A stretch of 64,000 nucleotides of DNA from Aphidius gifuensis (taxonomy: Eukaryota > Arthropoda > Insecta > Hymenoptera > Braconidae): assembly GCF_014905175.1 (NCBI RefSeq), contig NC_057789.1:62001-126000 (forward strand), in the 5' to 3' direction. The position numbers and the translations under genes were made by a program. Below, piece by piece: positions 59,740-64,000 of the stretch (positions are counted from its first letter, which is position 1; the number at the start of each line of letters is the position of its first letter). A model generated the notes under the pieces. It was not told where the DNA came from and did no database searches. It saw nothing but the letters and a program-made list of their open reading frames with translations.

Positions 59740-62700
59740 ATGGTATGTATTTGTTGTTGTTGTTGTTGTTGTTGTTTTGTTGTCCTTGTTGACAAAATAT
59801 TGTTGATATTGCATGTTGTTTGAAATATTTAGTTAATTGATATATAATATAATAATAATAGCTTCATCAAGTGTCATAGGTTATACACAAATATATCATC
59901 ATCAATAAGTTGAATTGTTGATTATTAATTGAAATAATATTCCATCTGAATACATTTTTATTTTCAAAACATGACAGCTGTTTTTTATGTTGTTTTTTTT
60001 TTTTTTCTCCTAGTCCAAAGTACTAATTTTTTTTGCTTTTTAAATATTCTATTTATCAACTTGGATAAGCTTGAATTGAAAAAAAAAATTGACTATTGAA
60101 TTTAATAATAATAATAATAATAATTAGATAAATAAATAAAAAAAAAAAAGTAGTGCATGATTAATTTTGATGATGAATTGGCATTGTATTTGGCATGGCT
60201 ACCTGTGTGTACCATATTTGGTAGGTATCACTATTCTTCTCGCAGCCCATGACACCCGTGATGACTGGACTGGAAGAGCAGGAAAAACTTCTCGAGGAAG
60301 CCATTGGAATTGTCAAAAATCAAGCATTCAAAATGAAATACAGTTTGGATGAAGGAAAAGCCATGGATGCCCTTAAACATGCATCAACAATGCTTGGTGA
60401 ATTGAGAACTTCATTATTAAGTCCAAAAAGTTATTATGAACTTTATATGGCAATAACTGATGAACTACGTCATTTGGAACTTTATTTACTTGATCAATAT
60501 CAAAAAGGAATTAAAGTTACTGATCTTTATGAACTTGTTCAGTATGCTGGTAACATTGTTCCACGTTTGTAAGTGTTTTTTTTTTTTTTTACTTATTTAA
60601 TTAAATTTATAATTTAATAATAATAATAATTATTATTATCATTTTGCACATACAGATATTTACTCATCACTGTTGGCCTTGTTTATATTAAAAATAATCC
60701 ATGTTTAAAACGTGATCTTCTTCGTGATTTAGTTGAAATGTGTCGTGGTGTACAGCATCCATTACGTGGTTTATTTCTTCGTAATTATCTTTTACAATGT
60801 ACTAAAAATATATTACCAGATGTAACTGATGGTGATGATGAGGAAGGTACTGTACGTGATAGTATTGATTTTGTTCTTATGAATTTTGCTGAAATGAATA
60901 AATTATGGGTACGCATGCAACATCAAGGTCACAGTAGAGACAAAGAAAGACGTGAACGTGAACGTGAAGAATTGAAGATTCTTGTTGGTACAAATCTTGT
61001 ACGTTTAAGTCAATTGGAATCAGTTACATTGGATATTTATAAAAAATTAGTATTGCCTGGAATATTGGAACAAGTTGTCAGTTGTCGAGATGCAATTGCA
61101 CAAGAATATCTTATGGAATGTATTATACAAGTATTTCCAGATGAATTTCATTTACAAACATTGAATGCATTTTTAAAATCATGCGCTGAATTAAATTACG
61201 GTGTAAATGTTAAAAATATTATAATATCATTGATTGATAGATTAGCAACATTTAGTCAAAGATCTGATGGTGTTGGTGGTCCAGGAAGTCCAACTCAAAT
61301 ACTTGGTATACCTCAGGATGTACAATTATTTGATGTATTTAGTGATCAAGTTGCAACAATTATTCAGGTAATTTTTATTTATTAATTTAAAAAATTTAAA
61401 TACGAGAAACTAAATAAAACATTTAATGATGATATTCATTTATAAGATACTACACTTGATTGAATTTTTTTTATAAAAAAAAATTATGATTGTTATATAT
61501 ATTATACACAATAGATAATTTAATAATGCTCTTTATTTCATCTAGTTTAAGTCTGAAAATGTTTTTATATTTTATATTTTTTTTGAATTTTTAAATTTAA
61601 TCAAAGAAAATAATAATATTTTTTTTTTGTTATTTCAAACAGACACGAACAGATATGCCACCAGAGGATATTGTTTCATTACAAGTTGCTCTTATTAATT
61701 TAGCACAAAAATGTTATCCTGATCGTGTTGATTATGTTGATAAAGTATTATCAACAACAGTACAAATATTTAAAAAATTAAATCTTGAAAAATTAGAATA
61801 TAATAGTGCAGTATCACGTGAATTATCAAGATTAATGAAAATACCAATTGATAATTATAAAAATATATTGACTGTATTAAAATTAAATAATTATGCACCA
61901 TTATTGGAATATTTTGATTATGAAGGAAGAAAGCTATTGGCTGTTTATATTATAACAAATATATTAGATAATGAAACAATGATACCAACACAAGAACAAG
62001 TTGATGCTGTATTAACAATAATATCACCAATTGTACAGGATCAATCTGATCAGCCAAATATTGATGAAGATCCAGAAGATTTTGCTGAAGAACAAGGTCT
62101 ACTTGGAAGATTAATACATCATTTTAAATCAGAAACAGCTGATCAACAATACATGATTTTAAGTGCAGCAAGAAAACATTTTAGTGCTGGTGGTAATAAA
62201 AGAATTAAATATACACTTCCAGCAATTGTATTTCAAGCATATCAATTGGCATTTACATATAAAGCTCTAAAGGATAAGGTATTTAATTATAAGTAAATAT
62301 GTCAATAATAATAATAATAGCTAATAAATAATTATATTTTTATTTTTAGGATGAAATGTGGCACAAAAAATGCAATAAAATATTTCAATTTTGTTATTCA
62401 ACAATAACAGCTTTAATAAAAGCTGAACTTGCTGAATTACCATTACGTTTGCTTCTTCAGGGTTCACTTGCTATTGGTGAAATACGTTTTGATAATTATG
62501 AAGTTGCTGCATATGAATTTATGAGTCAAGCATTTATTATATATGAAGATGAAATAAGTGATTCAAAAGCTCAATTAGCAGCAATAACACTTATTATTGC
62601 AACATTTGAACAAACAAGTTGTTTCAGTGAAGAAAATGCTGAACCAGTTAGAAATCAGTGTGCATTAACTGCAAGTAAATTACTTAGAAAACCAGATCAA

Positions 62701-63166
62701 TGTCGTGGTGTTGCAACTTGTTCACATATATTTTGGTCTGGTAAATCATTAGCAACTGAAGGAAAAGAGGTAATTTATATTATTTATATTGATTATATTA
62801 TATTTATATTTAATATAATTATTTAATATTATTATTTATTAGATGCAAGATGGAAATAAAGTTTTGGATTGTTTAAAAAAAGGAATAAGAATAGCAAGTC
62901 AATGCATGGATGCATCAGTTCAAGTTCAATTATTTGTTGAATTATTAAATCATTATATTTATTTTTATGAAAAAGAAAATTCATCAGTTACTGTTCAAAT
63001 ATTAAATCAAGTTATTGCAAAAATTAAGGATGAACTTCCCAACTTGGGAGTTAGTGAAGAAACAGAACAAATTCAAAAACATCTTGCCAATACATTGGAT
63101 CATTTGAAAAATAGAATGAAATCATCTGACTCTGAAGGACAACCATATTATGGTCTTTCTCTTTAA
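59740..63166 (+). CDS. Vps35: Retromer subunit VPS35
   Basis: VPS35 is the horseshoe alpha-solenoid scaffold of retromer, recycling cargo from endosomes. Exons: 59740-59742 (ATG only), 60246-60568, 60656-61367, 61643-62278, 62350-62769, 62843-63166, giving 805 residues (human 796). The first exon contributes just the start codon, followed by donor GTATGT; the next exon then reads PMTPVMTGLEEQEKLLEEAI, which makes the product begin MP as in human. If that exon is not used, translation would start at 60249. Conserved blocks are MLGELRTSLLSPKSYYELYM, PRLYLL (about 107-112, the VPS26-contact motif, spanning an intron), MNFAEMNKLWVRMQHQGHSR, LMECIIQVFPDEFHLQTLN, PEDFAEEQGL and AAYEFMSQAF followed by YEDEISDSKAQLAA. 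Spacing and end (YYGLSL) match the family. No frame defects. Confidence 0.96.
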
Positions 63167-64000
63167 TTTTATTATTATTAAATTTATTTAATTCTATTAA
63201 CGGCAATATTTTATTATTTTAAACAAAAAATTTTTAATGTCAAATTAATTAATTTGACTTTGAATGAAATATGAAAAAAAACATAATTAAACATGATTTG
63301 GTCTAGTAGTAATATAAATTCAAACATAGATAATAAAATGACATTTTTATTGATATCATTATTGAGATGAAATAAATATACTTTATTTGACAAAAATATA
63401 ATTATTTTGTTTTTTGAGAATAATAATAATTGACATGCGTTTCCGATGCAACATTAATTTACATTATTAATACGCCCACATAACACAAATAGCATTCTTT
63501 TAGCTGGAATCAAAGCAACGACCTTCGTCCCTCAAACGAAAGTCTTTCGAACCGTCTACTCTCACTATCAAGGACGTTGCTGATACATCTTGATGGCGCA
63601 TTTGTGACTCAAAAATATATACTGACTCTCAAAATAATTGTATTGCACAACGAATTTTATTAAATTGCCACAAATTTTTGTGTGTGTGTGCTTTTTTTCT
63701 GGAGAGTTGGAGCATAGAGCAACAATAGCAATGACACCAGTCAATCTCGTCATCAATAACGGTTTGATTATTTATTCTCTTCTTCCTTGTATACCTATTA
63801 TTTACTTCTTTTTTTTTTTATATAAATTTATTTGACTTTTTCATAATGTTGTTGTTTATTATATTCTATTGTATTTATTATGACAAAGTAAAAGCTAAAT
63901 ACATGAAGAAGAGGGAGTATATGATTGTAAAAAATGACTGGTGAATGTAAGAGCATAGACACAAATTGTGTTCCAAATGAAAAGACCAAGACAATGATTA
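63167..64000. other. VPS35 3' flank and probable promoter of an off-window gene
   Basis: The first 250 bp are AT-rich 3' flank with polyadenylation-like AATAAA. The stretch 63500-63605 is markedly richer in CpG (at least seven CpG) and ends near gatggcgc, a YY1-like element; it looks like the promoter or first exon of a gene to the right. A short open frame at 63638-63835 is not credible. Confidence 0.4.

Noticed and set aside
63638..63835. 65-codon open frame at the right edge
   Set aside because: No domain, ends in poly-T-encoded Phe run, no splice or start support.
1..64000. tRNA, rRNA, CRISPR, transposon terminal repeats or viral genes
   Set aside because: No B-box-like TTC motif with a supporting cloverleaf, no rRNA core, no spaced direct repeats, and no transposase, reverse transcriptase or viral domain was seen in any frame.

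Overview
The window is a gene-dense stretch of a very AT-rich animal nuclear genome. Genes have short GT-AG introns, many with poorly complex AT sequence, and trinucleotide microsatellites (TAA, CAT, ACA, GTT) occur between genes and inside reading frames. The proteins are metazoan, and several look specifically insect (a Mad-type R-Smad, a belle/DDX3 helicase, a saliva-type SWEET, a dMRP-like ABCC gene with swappable exons). I infer an insect, perhaps a hymenopteran parasitoid because of the base composition and intron style; that last step is a guess. There is no bacterial, viral, CRISPR or IS-type content.

Layout, left to right. The 3' end of PRIM1 (+), PSMD11/Rpn6 (+), an unrecognised secreted protein (-), a kelch-propeller protein (+), an M-Ras-type GTPase whose P-loop/switch region is absent (+), RPAIN (-) diverging from WDR24 (+), a Ral GTPase 3' end with two alternative last exons (-), MIOS (+), SWEET (-), RpL8 (+), DDX3/belle (+), Mad/Smad1-5 (-) diverging from CLPTM1 (+), an ABCC/MRP transporter with three interchangeable 221-nt exons (-), RALGAPB (-), RpS13 (-) diverging from VPS35 (+). 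Exon boundaries were placed by hand from GT/AG sites and reading-frame continuity. For nearly every gene the exon lengths sum to an intact frame of the length expected for the family.

Functional grouping. WDR24 and MIOS are two subunits of GATOR2 (amino-acid signalling to TORC1) and flank the Ral exons; RALGAPB, the beta subunit of the Ral GTPase-activating complex, lies about 30 kb away. Whether this proximity is conserved or chance cannot be decided here. The remaining genes are housekeeping (replication, proteasome, ribosome, RNA helicase, retromer) plus BMP signalling (Mad), sugar transport (SWEET) and export of conjugates (MRP).

The strongest points for follow-up are: the three mutually exclusive MRP exons of identical length; two Ral terminal exons with different hypervariable tails and CAAX boxes; an M-Ras gene that runs from the first codons of the P-loop exon straight into an intron, with G1-G3 missing; and low-complexity expansions inside the GATOR2 subunits, one of which splits the zinc-binding module of MIOS.
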